This document shows, one piece after another, positions 1-5,769 of a stretch of DNA of 6,026 bases. The stretch is from an uncultured Collinsella sp. (GTDB taxonomy: Bacteria; Actinomycetota; Coriobacteriia; Coriobacteriales; Coriobacteriaceae): NCBI GenBank assembly GCA_958424475.1, contig CATZTY010000068.1:1-6026 (forward strand), in the 5' to 3' direction. The notes under the pieces were generated by a model. It was given only the letters and a program-made list of their open reading frames with translations. It ran no database searches and was not told the origin of the DNA. Made by a program: the position numbers and the translations under genes. Positions within the stretch are counted from its first letter, which is position 1. Every line of letters begins with the position of its first letter.

Positions 1-557
1 AAGCCCGCCTCCTCGAGCACATGCTCGATAGGGACCGAATCGGCCACGCCGCCGTCGACGTATTTGTGCCCGTCGATCTCGACCGGCGGCGTCACCAGAG
101 GCAACGAGGTCGAGGCGCGCACGGCATCGAGGTCAAGTACGGCGCTTTTGACCGGCAGGTACGTGGCGGTTCCAAAGAGCATGTCCGTCGCGACGGCGTA
201 CATCTCGATGGGGCTCGCGTCGAACGTCTCGTTGTCAAAGGGATCCAGGCGGTCCTGGACATCGTTGAAGATAAAGTCGTAGCCGACGATGGAGCCCGTG
301 GACGCAAACGATGCGGCGCCCATGAAGCGGCTGTCGTTGCAGAAAGCCAGGTTGATGCGGTTGGCACGGCCGATCTGGTGCGACTTGTAGTTCACGCCGT
401 TGAGGGCGCCGGCCGATACACCGTAGACAGCCGGAATCTCGACGCCAGCCTCCATGAGGACGTCGAGCACGCCCGCGGTAAATTGCCCGCGGAAGCTGCC
501 GCCCTCCAGGACGAGCGCGACCTTGCCAGCGTTCTTTGCCTTATCTTCTGCAGTCAT
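1..557 (-). CDS. Patatin-like phospholipase, N-terminal 185 residues (partial, runs off left edge)
   Basis: Probable serine lipid hydrolase of the patatin family, in the bacterial YjjU-like group, acting on acyl esters of lipids with a Ser-Asp dyad. Seen in the sequence: a glycine-rich oxyanion-hole motif EGGSFRG at residues 18-24, the nucleophile elbow GVSAG at 46-50 (Ser48), and the DGG motif at 168-170 (Asp168). Both catalytic residues are therefore present. There is no signal peptide, so it is probably cytosolic. The ATG at 557 is supported by a perfect AGGAGG at 563-568 with a five-base spacer. Relatives are roughly 280-300 residues long, so about the last third lies outside the window. 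The third glycine of the usual GGG(M/F)RG motif is a serine, a conservative change. No clear promoter is seen upstream; the nearest upstream structure is the 62-bp repeat array. The physiological substrate is unknown. Confidence 0.93.
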   Translation of the reverse strand, partial: MTAEDKAKNAGKVALVLEGGSFRGQFTAGVLDVLMEAGVEIPAVYGVSAGALNGVNYKSHQIGRANRINLAFCNDSRFMGAASFASTGSIVGYDFIFNDVQDRLDPFDNETFDASPIEMYAVATDMLFGTATYLPVKSAVLDLDAVRASTSLPLVTPPVEIDGHKYVDGGVADSVPIEHVLEEAG

Positions 558-653
558 ATTGACCTCCTGCGATTGCGTTTTGGCCTTCTTCTACCCAGTT
601 TTGGGATGGCGAGCGCGCAGTTTTTGGAGTTGAGGAGGGCGGAGCGGTCGGCG

Positions 654-930
654 GGAAAGCGTGTCCCGTTCTCAGAGCAAATTCCGGGTCGCATTTTCCG
701 CTGAGCCCGTCATCAGGAAAATGAATCCCATTTCGAGCTTAGATTCCGGGACGCGCTTTCCGCTTGAGCTGCCATTGGGAAAGCATATCCCACTCTACGG
801 CTCGATTCCGGGTCGCAGTTTCCGCTTGAGGCATCATCCGGAAACTACATCCCAGTCTGAGCGCGGATTCCGGGATGGGCTTTCCGCCTGGGCCGCCATT
901 GGGAAAGCGCGTCCCACTCTGCGTCACTGA
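654..930. repeat. 62-bp tandem repeat array, four full units and a half unit, each junction a hairpin
   Basis: Units start with GGAAA at 654, 716, 778, 840 and 902, an exact 62-base period with no indels. The fifth unit breaks off after about 29 bases. Blocks common to the units are GGAAA (unit positions 1-5), TCCC (11-14), ATTCCGGG (28-35, weakest in the first unit) and TTTCC (42-46). The GGG...TTTCC side of one unit is complementary to the GGAAA...TCCC start of the next, giving a hairpin with a 16-base loop at each junction. A period of 62 is not a multiple of three, so no reading frame is kept and the short ORFs here are not genes. A diverged partial unit may lie at about 594-640, but this is weak. 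The array sits upstream of the phospholipase gene; function unknown. Confidence 0.9.
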
Positions 931-942
931 GGCGTTTTCTTT

Positions 943-979
943 ACGCTCGCGCCCTGCACAGAGTTCGATTCTCCGCGGT
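943..979 (+). repeat. 37-bp direct repeat, copy 1, ending in a T-arm-like sequence
   Basis: Perfect 37-base match to 1155-1191 in the same orientation. The match continues for four more bases with one difference. The part at 961-977 (GAGTTCGATTCTCCGCG) is identical to 17 bases of the 3' T-arm and acceptor region of the tmRNA gene at 1256-1272, but on the opposite strand. It looks like a remnant of a tRNA or tmRNA end. The rest of a tRNA is not present, so it is not a functional RNA gene. Confidence 0.85.
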
Positions 980-1057
980 ACGGGGGGGATCCGTTGATGC
1001 GGCGCATGGCCGGCTGAGATTCGATAAACATCGCATCCAAATTGAGCTGATAGTTTG

Positions 1058-1189
1058 CGCGGAGAATCCGCGTATTTGCTTCGCAAATACGCACCGGCTT
1101 CGGCCGCCTGCCGGCGTCCTCGCCCGCTCGCTACAAACGCTCCGCGTTTGTTTAACGCTCGCGCCCTGCACAGAGTTCGATTCTCCGCG
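1058..1189. other. Hairpin-rich 132-bp segment with 11-bp terminal inverted repeats (possible miniature element)
   Basis: The left end CGCGGAGAATC (1058-1068) is the exact reverse complement of the right end at 1179-1189. Inside are a 10-bp stem with a three-base loop (1070-1092), an 8-bp stem with a three-base loop (1133-1151) and a GC-rich region with CCGG dyads (1094-1114). No protein is encoded. This looks like a non-autonomous palindromic element of the MITE or REP kind. No target-site duplication is evident, so mobility is an inference. The left arm also forms its own small hairpin (1058-1072), which weakens the argument that the ends are true element termini. Confidence 0.4.
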
Positions 1190-1191
1190 GT
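1155..1191 (+). repeat. 37-bp direct repeat, copy 2
   Basis: Second copy of the repeat at 943-979, 212 bases further on. Positions 1173-1189 carry the same 17 bases shared with the tmRNA 3' end. It forms the right end of the hairpin-rich segment at 1058-1189 and lies only about 55 bases from the tmRNA CCA end. Confidence 0.85.
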
Positions 1192-1200
1192 GCGGACTAG

Positions 1201-1238
1201 AAATAAAAAGGCAGGTAGATACGAATATCTACCTGCCT
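1201..1238 (-). terminator. Rho-independent terminator of ssrA
   Basis: Read on the minus strand, a perfect 13-bp stem (1209-1221 with 1226-1238) is closed by a UUCG tetraloop and followed by TTTTTATTT. It begins nine bases after the tmRNA CCA end, so it ends the tmRNA precursor. Confidence 0.95.
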
Positions 1239-1246
1239 GTTACTTC

Positions 1247-1610
1247 TGGTGGAGGCGCGGAGAATCGAACTCCGGTCCACGAAAGCCCCCTGATTGGCAT
1301 CTCCAAGCTCAGTCGCTGGTTTAGTCTCGGACGCTTTGCGCGCAGCGACACGCTCGCGGCGTCCTAGCCGGTTCGGTCTTAGCCTGCACCATACCGATTA
1401 CGTGCGCAGGAGCATTCCCCTAACATGACGTCGCGCCGGTGTCGGGGAAATCACCGGGTTGACGCGCCGCTATAAACTAAGCAGCGAGAGCCATAGGCTC
1501 AAAAGAAGAGTTGTTGTCAATTCAATTTGACGGTACCCCTGTTTAACGAGGCGAGGAGACCTCGGCTTGCTTCCTCTCTCAGAGCTATCGTGTCGAAACC
1601 AGTCGCCCCC
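1247..1610 (-). ncRNA. ssrA: tmRNA (transfer-messenger RNA, 364 nt)
   Basis: This RNA rescues stalled ribosomes with SmpB: charged with alanine, it enters the A site and then serves as template for a degradation tag. The 5' end GGGGGCGACTGG (from 1610) pairs with CGCCTCC just before ACCA at 1247-1250. The third pair is G-U, the alanine identity element. The T arm GGAG-TTCGATT-CTCC is intact and CCA is encoded. The tag reading frame ends in ALAA and a TAG stop at 1477-1479. It reads DNNSSFEPMALAA, with an in-frame TGA at 1522-1524 limiting how far upstream it can begin. The resume codon is most likely GAC at 1516-1518, possibly ATT at 1519-1521. Length and single-piece layout are normal. The promoter is not obvious; the gene is divergent from the gene at 1848. 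Confidence 0.97.
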
Positions 1611-1847
1611 GAATGTCGGGAAAGTCTGGATGGCATTGGGCACGAGCACCCAACACCCGTCGACTTTTCAAGGAACATACGGGGCGAGCCCCGCTTGTGA
1701 AGTGTTATCTTACCACGTTCTGAAAGCGGACAGCTGTTCTATGCACGAGCTGTGAAGACCCCAATGTGCGCCGCACTTCGCACTTTTGCTACCGATCGCG
1801 TCACGTATATTTTCGCCAAGCAAAATTGACCCGTCGAAAGGACCGTT
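1611..1847. promoter_or_regulatory. Divergent intergenic region between ssrA and the 1848 gene; weak promoter candidates only
   Basis: For the rightward gene, TATATT at 1806-1811 is a good -10 box, but the -35 region (CTTTTG at 1783-1788) is poor. Its ribosome binding site is GAAAGGA at 1836-1842. For ssrA, a possible -10 TAAGAT (minus, 1707-1712) lies about 100 bases upstream with no good -35. A small perfect hairpin CGGGGC-GA-GCCCCG lies at 1680-1693. No gene is seen in this stretch. Confidence 0.3.
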
Positions 1848-2282
1848 ATGGATACCAAACAGCAACTCGTCAATGCCCTCGCGGGCCTGGGCTCAACCAT
1901 TACCGAAGCTATGGATGTCATCGAAGGCTTTGTCCCCTGCGGACATCCCGCCCTCACGGTATCGAACGCACTCGTCGCGCTGGACGCTGACGATAATGCA
2001 GCTCTCGCCCAGCAGCTTGAGACCGTCGAGGGCTTTATCGACCACGTGAGTGAGAACCGCGGCGTGGCCGCCTACCACGGCATCGAGGTCGAGCTCGCGG
2101 GTCCCAAGGCCGATCTGCTCGCAGCAATCCGCGAGGTAGGCGCCCTTATGCAGACCGCAGGCGTCAAGAACACCCGGGTCAACGAGTGGGTCTACCGCAG
2201 TCTGGCAGCACTAAACGATTCCGACGAAAAGGCCGCCGAAAAGCTCGCTGAAGCTCCCGTCATTAAGGCCGAGCTTTTGTAA
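1848..2282 (+). CDS. Hypothetical protein, 144 residues
   Basis: I do not recognise this family. The ATG at 1848 is preceded by GAAAGGA with a suitable five-base spacer, and the frame stays open to TAA at 2280-2282, with codon use like that of its neighbours, so the gene looks real. The product is rich in Ala, Leu, Glu and Asp, acidic, and predicted by eye to be mostly helical. It has no signal peptide or membrane segment, hence is probably cytosolic. Single Cys31 and His33 (PCGHP at 30-34) do not make a metal site on their own. It stands alone, divergent from ssrA and convergent with the toxin gene, so context gives no function. A small regulatory or structural protein is possible but unsupported. 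Confidence 0.75.
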   Translation: MDTKQQLVNALAGLGSTITEAMDVIEGFVPCGHPALTVSNALVALDADDNAALAQQLETVEGFIDHVSENRGVAAYHGIEVELAGPKADLLAAIREVGALMQTAGVKNTRVNEWVYRSLAALNDSDEKAAEKLAEAPVIKAELL

Positions 2283-2291
2283 ATAGCAGAC

Positions 2292-2328
2292 GCGGGCCCC
2301 TTGGCGCATCGTCGTCCAAGAGGCCCGC
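2292..2328. terminator. Hairpin between convergent genes, possible bidirectional terminator
   Basis: GCGGGCC (2292-2298) pairs with GGCCCGC (2322-2328). After one mismatch, CTTGG (2300-2304) pairs with CCAAG (2316-2320), leaving an 11-base loop. It lies just after the stop codons of the genes at 1848-2282 and 2341-2856. There is no U tract on either strand, so efficiency as an intrinsic terminator is doubtful. Confidence 0.45.
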
Positions 2329-2340
2329 AAACAGTTCGCG

Positions 2341-2856
2341 TCAACCGATAGCCGCGCCGCCGCGTTCGGCCAAAGCAAGAATCGGCATCATTTGGCGCGG
2401 GGTCTTCGCTGCAAGATCGGCATGTTCGAGCAGCTTGCGATCGTTGGTCACCAAGTAATCGACCTGCGCGCGCTTGCACGCGGCGAGTACCAAGTTGTCC
2501 TCGTAATCGCGATGGAGCACTAAGTATTTGTCGGCCAGCCAAAGGTCCGACGCATCTGCACCCACGGCCGTGGCGTTTTCGGTCATATTCCGAACAAACG
2601 CCAACGCCGCATCGCCAATTGCACGGGCAGATGCCTCGTCGAGCACTCCCCCGCTGGCAAGAACGCTGCGCTTCAGCTCGTGTTGGACAACGTACAGCAC
2701 GTCCTTAGCGATATGTACCGGGAAGAACAGCAACGCCCCCGTCTCCGCCGCCTGCCCAATAAACGAACGCGCGGCAAGCGACTCGGCATGGTCGACGCAA
2801 AACGAATCAACCCATACGTTGGTATCCACCATTATTTTGAGGGGAGCCCCGCTCAC
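2341..2856 (-). CDS. PIN-domain toxin of a type II toxin-antitoxin pair (VapC-like ribonuclease)
   Basis: Predicted Mg2+/Mn2+-dependent RNase that cuts RNA and stops translation when not bound by its antitoxin. The 171-residue product shows the PIN acidic residues: Asp11 in MVDTN (9-13), a candidate Glu60, Asp120 in DYEDNLVLA (117-125) and Asp139 in VTNDRKLL (136-143). The start is GTG at 2854-2856, overlapping the antitoxin TGA as GTGA and served by AGGGG about eight bases upstream. The same frame continues upstream, but that part reads through the antitoxin gene and is not coding. An internal ATG at codon 9 lacks a good ribosome binding site and would trim the N-terminal strand. At 171 residues it is somewhat longer than typical VapC (130-140). 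The four-base overlap implies translational coupling, antitoxin first. The RNA target cannot be read from the sequence. Confidence 0.88.
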   Translation of the reverse strand: MSGAPLKIMVDTNVWVDSFCVDHAESLAARSFIGQAAETGALLFFPVHIAKDVLYVVQHELKRSVLASGGVLDEASARAIGDAALAFVRNMTENATAVGADASDLWLADKYLVLHRDYEDNLVLAACKRAQVDYLVTNDRKLLEHADLAAKTPRQMMPILALAERGGAAIG

Positions 2857-3206
2857 AGGATCATCCCCTTTTGGCGATAGCGCTCGTCCATGGCTTCGGA
2901 ATAGATTGTGTCCCAATCGCGATCGTCGGATACAGGCGACGCAGCGATGCCCAGGTCCACGTAAAGCTGATCCGCCGCCGCCCATGATGCGGCGAACGGA
3001 GTATCGGGCGTGACGGTCTGCTGCCGGTCGTCGACGGCCGCAAGCACTTCCTCGCACTGCCCGCCACCCTGCGCGACCTTGGCCACCACCTTTTTGATGA
3101 GCTCGGGCAGTGACCTGTCCGAAAGCCGCAGTGCCTCCTCGGCGCGCTCTTTAACCGAGCGATCTACGCGAACATTCACCTGTGCCATGCTGCCAACGGT
3201 AGCCAT
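2853..3206 (-). CDS. Ribbon-helix-helix antitoxin (RelB/DinJ- or VapB-like), 117 residues
   Basis: Antitoxin partner of the overlapping PIN toxin; it should neutralise the toxin and repress its own promoter. Residues 8-14 (AQVNVRV) look like the DNA-binding strand. They are followed by a helix at about 16-27 and a second at about 32-45 (SLPELIKKVVAKVA), the pattern of RHH antitoxins. The rest is an acidic tail with aromatic residues (WDTIYSEAMDERY) that probably wraps around the toxin. I chose the ATG at 3206 because AGGTGAGG precedes it by five bases. The longer frame from 3251 would begin inside the -10 box of the proposed promoter, so it cannot be the start. An ATG six codons further in (MAQVN) is an alternative. 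Length is a little above the usual 80-100 residues. Confidence 0.85.
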   Translation of the reverse strand: MATVGSMAQVNVRVDRSVKERAEEALRLSDRSLPELIKKVVAKVAQGGGQCEEVLAAVDDRQQTVTPDTPFAASWAAADQLYVDLGIAASPVSDDRDWDTIYSEAMDERYRQKGMIL

Positions 3207-3227
3207 CTCAACCTCACCTTCAGCATT

Positions 3228-3275
3228 TACTAGCATTGCTAGCACGAGCATATATCTGAGCTAGCCTCTCGTCAA
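3228..3275 (-). promoter_or_regulatory. Promoter and repeated GCTAG operator sites of the toxin-antitoxin operon
   Basis: On the minus strand TTGACG (3270-3275) and TATGCT (3247-3252) are spaced by exactly 17 bases. GCTAGC palindromes lie at 3260-3265, in the spacer, and at 3238-3243, just after the -10. A third, near-identical site TGCTAGTA lies nine bases further on (3228-3235). RHH antitoxins usually bind such short repeated palindromes, so autoregulation is inferred. The -35 box touches the end of the U tract of the ATPase terminator. Confidence 0.7.
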
Positions 3276-3326
3276 ACAAAAGAAGGCCTGCACCCTGGCG
3301 GCTGCGGTGCCGCCCGAATGCAGGCC
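3275..3326 (-). terminator. Rho-independent terminator of the P-type ATPase operon
   Basis: GGCCTGCA (minus strand, 3319-3326) pairs with TGCAGGCC (3285-3292), and an inner GGCGGC/GCCGCC stem (3309-3314 with 3297-3302) extends it. TTCTTTTGTTT follows. It lies 20 bases after the ATPase stop codon. Confidence 0.93.
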
Positions 3327-3345
3327 ATATACTCAATCGAAAACG

Positions 3346-5421
3346 CTAACGCAGGTAAGCCTTTGCGTTGCCCAGGCTGTAGGCGATCGTTGAGCCGTTG
3401 TGCAGCAGTGACGACGTCTGCGGAGTGATCATGCCGGTAATACCCAATGCCAGCAGCGCCGAGTTGGTGAGCATGACCTTGGAATACGAGCTCGTCAGAC
3501 GGTCGATAAGCCCCCGACTCATGCGGCGCAGACGCACGATCGCGGCCAGATCCGTATCGGTCAGGATGATATCGGCGACCTCCTTGGCGATGTCGCTTCC
3601 GCCACCCATGGCCAGACCCACATCGGCCAGGCCCAGCGCCGGCGAATCGTTGACGCCGTCGCCCACCATGGCAACGTGGCGCCCCTCGCTCTTAATGCGC
3701 TCCACATAGGCGTACTTGTCCTCGGGCAGCAGTTCGGCCTTAAACTCGTCGACACCCGCCTCGCGCGCGATGCGCTCGGCCGTGCGCTCGGAGTCGCCTG
3801 TGAGCATAACGACATGCTTGACGCCCAGCGCATGCAGGTCGGCGATGGCCTCGCGCACGCCGGGTTTGAGTGGGTCCTCGATACCGAGCACGCCCACAAC
3901 CGTGCCGTCGACCGCCAGGTACAGCGGCGACAAGCCCTGCATCTGGGACTCGATGCGCTCCTTGATGTCGGATTCGAGCTGTGCGCCCTCATCCTCGAAT
4001 ACAAAGTGCGCGGAACCGATGATGGCGCGACGTCCTTCAATGGACGAAGCGATGCCGTGCGCCACGATGTACTCGACGGCGGCATGGCGCTCGCGGTGCT
4101 CGAGCCCGCGCTCGCGGGCGGCGTTGACCACGGCACGCGCCACCGGATGCGGGAAATGCTCCTCCAGGCATGCGGAAAGGCGCAGAACCTCGTCCTCGCT
4201 CCAGCCATCGGTCGTGAGTACGCAAGCCAGGCGCGGCTGCGCCTCGGTAAGCGTGCCGGTCTTATCAAACACAATGGTGTCGGCCTTGGCAAACGACTCA
4301 AAGTACTTCGCGCCCTTGACCATGACGCCCATCTTGGCAGCATCGCTCATGGCAGTCATGACGGCGACGGAGCCCGTGAGCTTGAGTGCGCACGAGTAGT
4401 CGACCATCAGTGCCGCTGAGGTCTTGATGAGGCTGCGGGTGGTAAGCGCGACCAGGCCCGCGAGCAGGAAGTTCCATGGGACGATCTTGTTGGCGAGGTC
4501 CTCCATGTGCGACTGACCCTCGGACTTGAGCGAGTCGGCCGTCTGCACGAGCGAGACGATCGAGCGGAGCTTGGTCTGAGCCGTGTTGGCGCGCACACGC
4601 ACCAAGATGCTGCCATCTTCCACAACGGTGCCGGCGAACACGTCGTCGCCCACGCTGCGCTCGACGGCCAGCGGTTCGCCGGTCAGGGTCGCCTGGTTGA
4701 CCATAGCGCTCCCCTGCTCGACCACGCCGTCGATACAGATAGACATGCCGGTGCGCACGGCGACCAAATCGCCGGGTTCAAGCTCGGTGGCGGCAACGCT
4801 TACCTCAGTGTCGCCGACGACCTTTTGCGCCTTGTCGGGCACATCGAGCAGCGAGTTGATGAGTTCGTTTTCGCTCATGGCGCGGGTGTAGTCCTCGAGC
4901 AGCTCACCCACGTTGAGCAGGAACATCGTCTGGCCCGCGGTGTCGACATCACGTTTGACGAACGAAATGCCGATGGCCGAAGCGTCAAGCACAGGAACGG
5001 TTAGGCGCGGCTGCGCCAGCTCATGAAGGGCAGCGCGCAAAAATGCCATGTAACCGGCCACGACAAACACCGCACGCAGAGGCGTCGGCAAGAACCAGCG
5101 GCGCGCGTAGTGGGCGCCGATAAGTGTGGCAAGATCCATGACGAGCTTGTGCTTGCGTGGCTCAAGCTGCATCACGTAACCCGTCTTTGCGTCGGCAATG
5201 GCCTGGGCATCGAGCGCACACAAGGCGTCGAGCACGCCCGCACGACACTGCTCATCATATTCGAGCGCCATCTGGCCAATACGGCCGTAAACGCGCACCT
5301 TGTGCACGCCGTCGATGTCGCCGCTGAGCTTAAGAAGCGCATCGAGATCACTCTCTGGCACAGGACCCGCCAATTGAAGACGGGTCCTGCCAGGGATCTC
5401 GCTGATAATCGAGAATCTCAT
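3346..5421 (-). CDS. Heavy-metal-translocating P-type ATPase with SCAL in place of CPx
   Basis: Membrane pump of the P1B class that uses ATP to move a transition metal, most likely outward. Motifs seen in 691 residues: TGEP of the actuator domain (247-250), phosphorylation site DKTGTLT (386-392, Asp386), HP of the nucleotide domain (425-426), TGDS (541-544) and GDGVND (587-592). Hydrophobic segments lie at about 114-136, 140-154, 317-350 and 649-667. The N-terminus (PGRTRL at 10-15 to about 56) resembles an HMA_2-type ferredoxin-like domain but has no CxxC. The metal-site motif is SCAL (343-346), lacking proline, and the last segment holds HNGST (674-678). The canonical Cu and Zn signatures are therefore absent, and the metal remains open (Mn, Fe or another). 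It starts at 5421, 18 bases after the DUF6110-like gene, with only a weak AGG ribosome binding site, suggesting coupled translation. It ends in its own terminator. Confidence 0.93.
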   Translation of the reverse strand: MRFSIISEIPGRTRLQLAGPVPESDLDALLKLSGDIDGVHKVRVYGRIGQMALEYDEQCRAGVLDALCALDAQAIADAKTGYVMQLEPRKHKLVMDLATLIGAHYARRWFLPTPLRAVFVVAGYMAFLRAALHELAQPRLTVPVLDASAIGISFVKRDVDTAGQTMFLLNVGELLEDYTRAMSENELINSLLDVPDKAQKVVGDTEVSVAATELEPGDLVAVRTGMSICIDGVVEQGSAMVNQATLTGEPLAVERSVGDDVFAGTVVEDGSILVRVRANTAQTKLRSIVSLVQTADSLKSEGQSHMEDLANKIVPWNFLLAGLVALTTRSLIKTSAALMVDYSCALKLTGSVAVMTAMSDAAKMGVMVKGAKYFESFAKADTIVFDKTGTLTEAQPRLACVLTTDGWSEDEVLRLSACLEEHFPHPVARAVVNAARERGLEHRERHAAVEYIVAHGIASSIEGRRAIIGSAHFVFEDEGAQLESDIKERIESQMQGLSPLYLAVDGTVVGVLGIEDPLKPGVREAIADLHALGVKHVVMLTGDSERTAERIAREAGVDEFKAELLPEDKYAYVERIKSEGRHVAMVGDGVNDSPALGLADVGLAMGGGSDIAKEVADIILTDTDLAAIVRLRRMSRGLIDRLTSSYSKVMLTNSALLALGITGMITPQTSSLLHNGSTIAYSLGNAKAYLR

Positions 5422-5439
5422 AGCTTGTGCCTGGGAGCG

Positions 5440-5685
5440 TTACTCGGCTGCCTCGTCAGCAGCGGCCTCGCTCTGGGTGATGTAGGCCGCCTCGGCAACC
5501 ATGTCGTCGACATTAGCCTTGGCCTGCTCGACCATGTCCTGGTAGCCGTTCTTGATGCGCATGCCGCACGCGATACCCTGCACGCAGGCATTCTTGACCG
5601 GAGCGCTGGTAAGCAGCTTGATGCCGGCCGTGCCAAGCAGAAAACCGCCACCGACAAGCAGGGTATTGAACGTCGACTTCTTCAT
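5440..5685 (-). CDS. Small membrane-anchored protein, DUF6110-like, 81 residues
   Basis: First gene of the ATPase operon. A glycine-rich hydrophobic segment at residues 6-26 (LLVGGGFLLGTAGIKLL) looks like one membrane helix. It is followed by a helical tail with KNAC and MRIKNGY and an acidic Ala/Glu C-terminus. The pattern (hydrophobic start, GTAGIKLLTS, then a helix) matches my memory of the DUF6110 family, which is often found next to HMA-domain P-type ATPases in Firmicutes; the role is unknown. The ATG at 5685 has GGGAGAA with a suitable spacer. A longer frame from 5745 would start inside the hairpin leader and is less likely. Cys34 and Cys40 are candidates for metal binding, which is speculation. 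An accessory or regulatory partner of the ATPase is the best inference. Confidence 0.82.
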   Translation of the reverse strand: MKKSTFNTLLVGGGFLLGTAGIKLLTSAPVKNACVQGIACGMRIKNGYQDMVEQAKANVDDMVAEAAYITQSEAAADEAAE

Positions 5686-5700
5686 GTTGCTTCTCCCTTT

Positions 5701-5754
5701 TGCCGCATTGGACGCGGCACGGTGCCTCAGCACCCGAGTAAACAAGTTTGCTCG
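5701..5754 (-). promoter_or_regulatory. Structured mRNA leader: three adjoining hairpins just before the ribosome binding site
   Basis: In transcript order: a hairpin at 5735-5754 (CGAG/CTCG plus AAAC/GTTT around one mismatch, two-base loop), one at 5721-5734 (GGTGC-TGAG-GCACC), and one at 5701-5719 (TGCCGC/GCGGCA, seven-base loop). Their boundaries touch within one base. AAAAGGGAG follows directly. I do not recognise a known riboswitch class. Confidence 0.6.
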
Positions 5755-5769
5755 AGCACACTTTTGGAA

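Noticed and set aside
21..704. 227-residue plus-strand ORF
   Set aside because: It is the shadow of the phospholipase gene on the other strand, which has catalytic motifs and a perfect ribosome binding site, and it runs into the 62-bp array.
654..930. CRISPR array
   Set aside because: There is no constant repeat alternating with unique spacers; similarity runs through the whole 62-base unit and there are no cas genes nearby.
661..1086. Short ORFs over the 62-bp repeats (both strands)
   Set aside because: The repeat length is not a multiple of three and the conserved features are palindromic, not codon-like.
1055..1324. 89-residue plus-strand ORF ending in a WWRRGESNSGP-type sequence
   Set aside because: It is antisense to the tmRNA 3' end and its terminator; this peptide is a familiar false annotation over tmRNA and tRNA ends.
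1730..1741. LexA/DinR-like box (GAAC-AGCT-GTCC on the minus strand)
   Set aside because: It has one mismatch to GAACN4GTTC, lies far from a clear promoter, and the neighbours are not SOS genes; it could be chance.
2857..3057. N-terminal extension of the PIN toxin to 238 residues
   Set aside because: The extension reads through the antitoxin gene in another frame; the GTG at 2856 with its ribosome binding site and GTGA overlap is the natural start.
3676..4419. 247-residue plus-strand ORF and other long ORFs over the ATPase
   Set aside because: They are antisense to a gene with complete P-type ATPase motifs; long antisense frames are common in GC-rich DNA.
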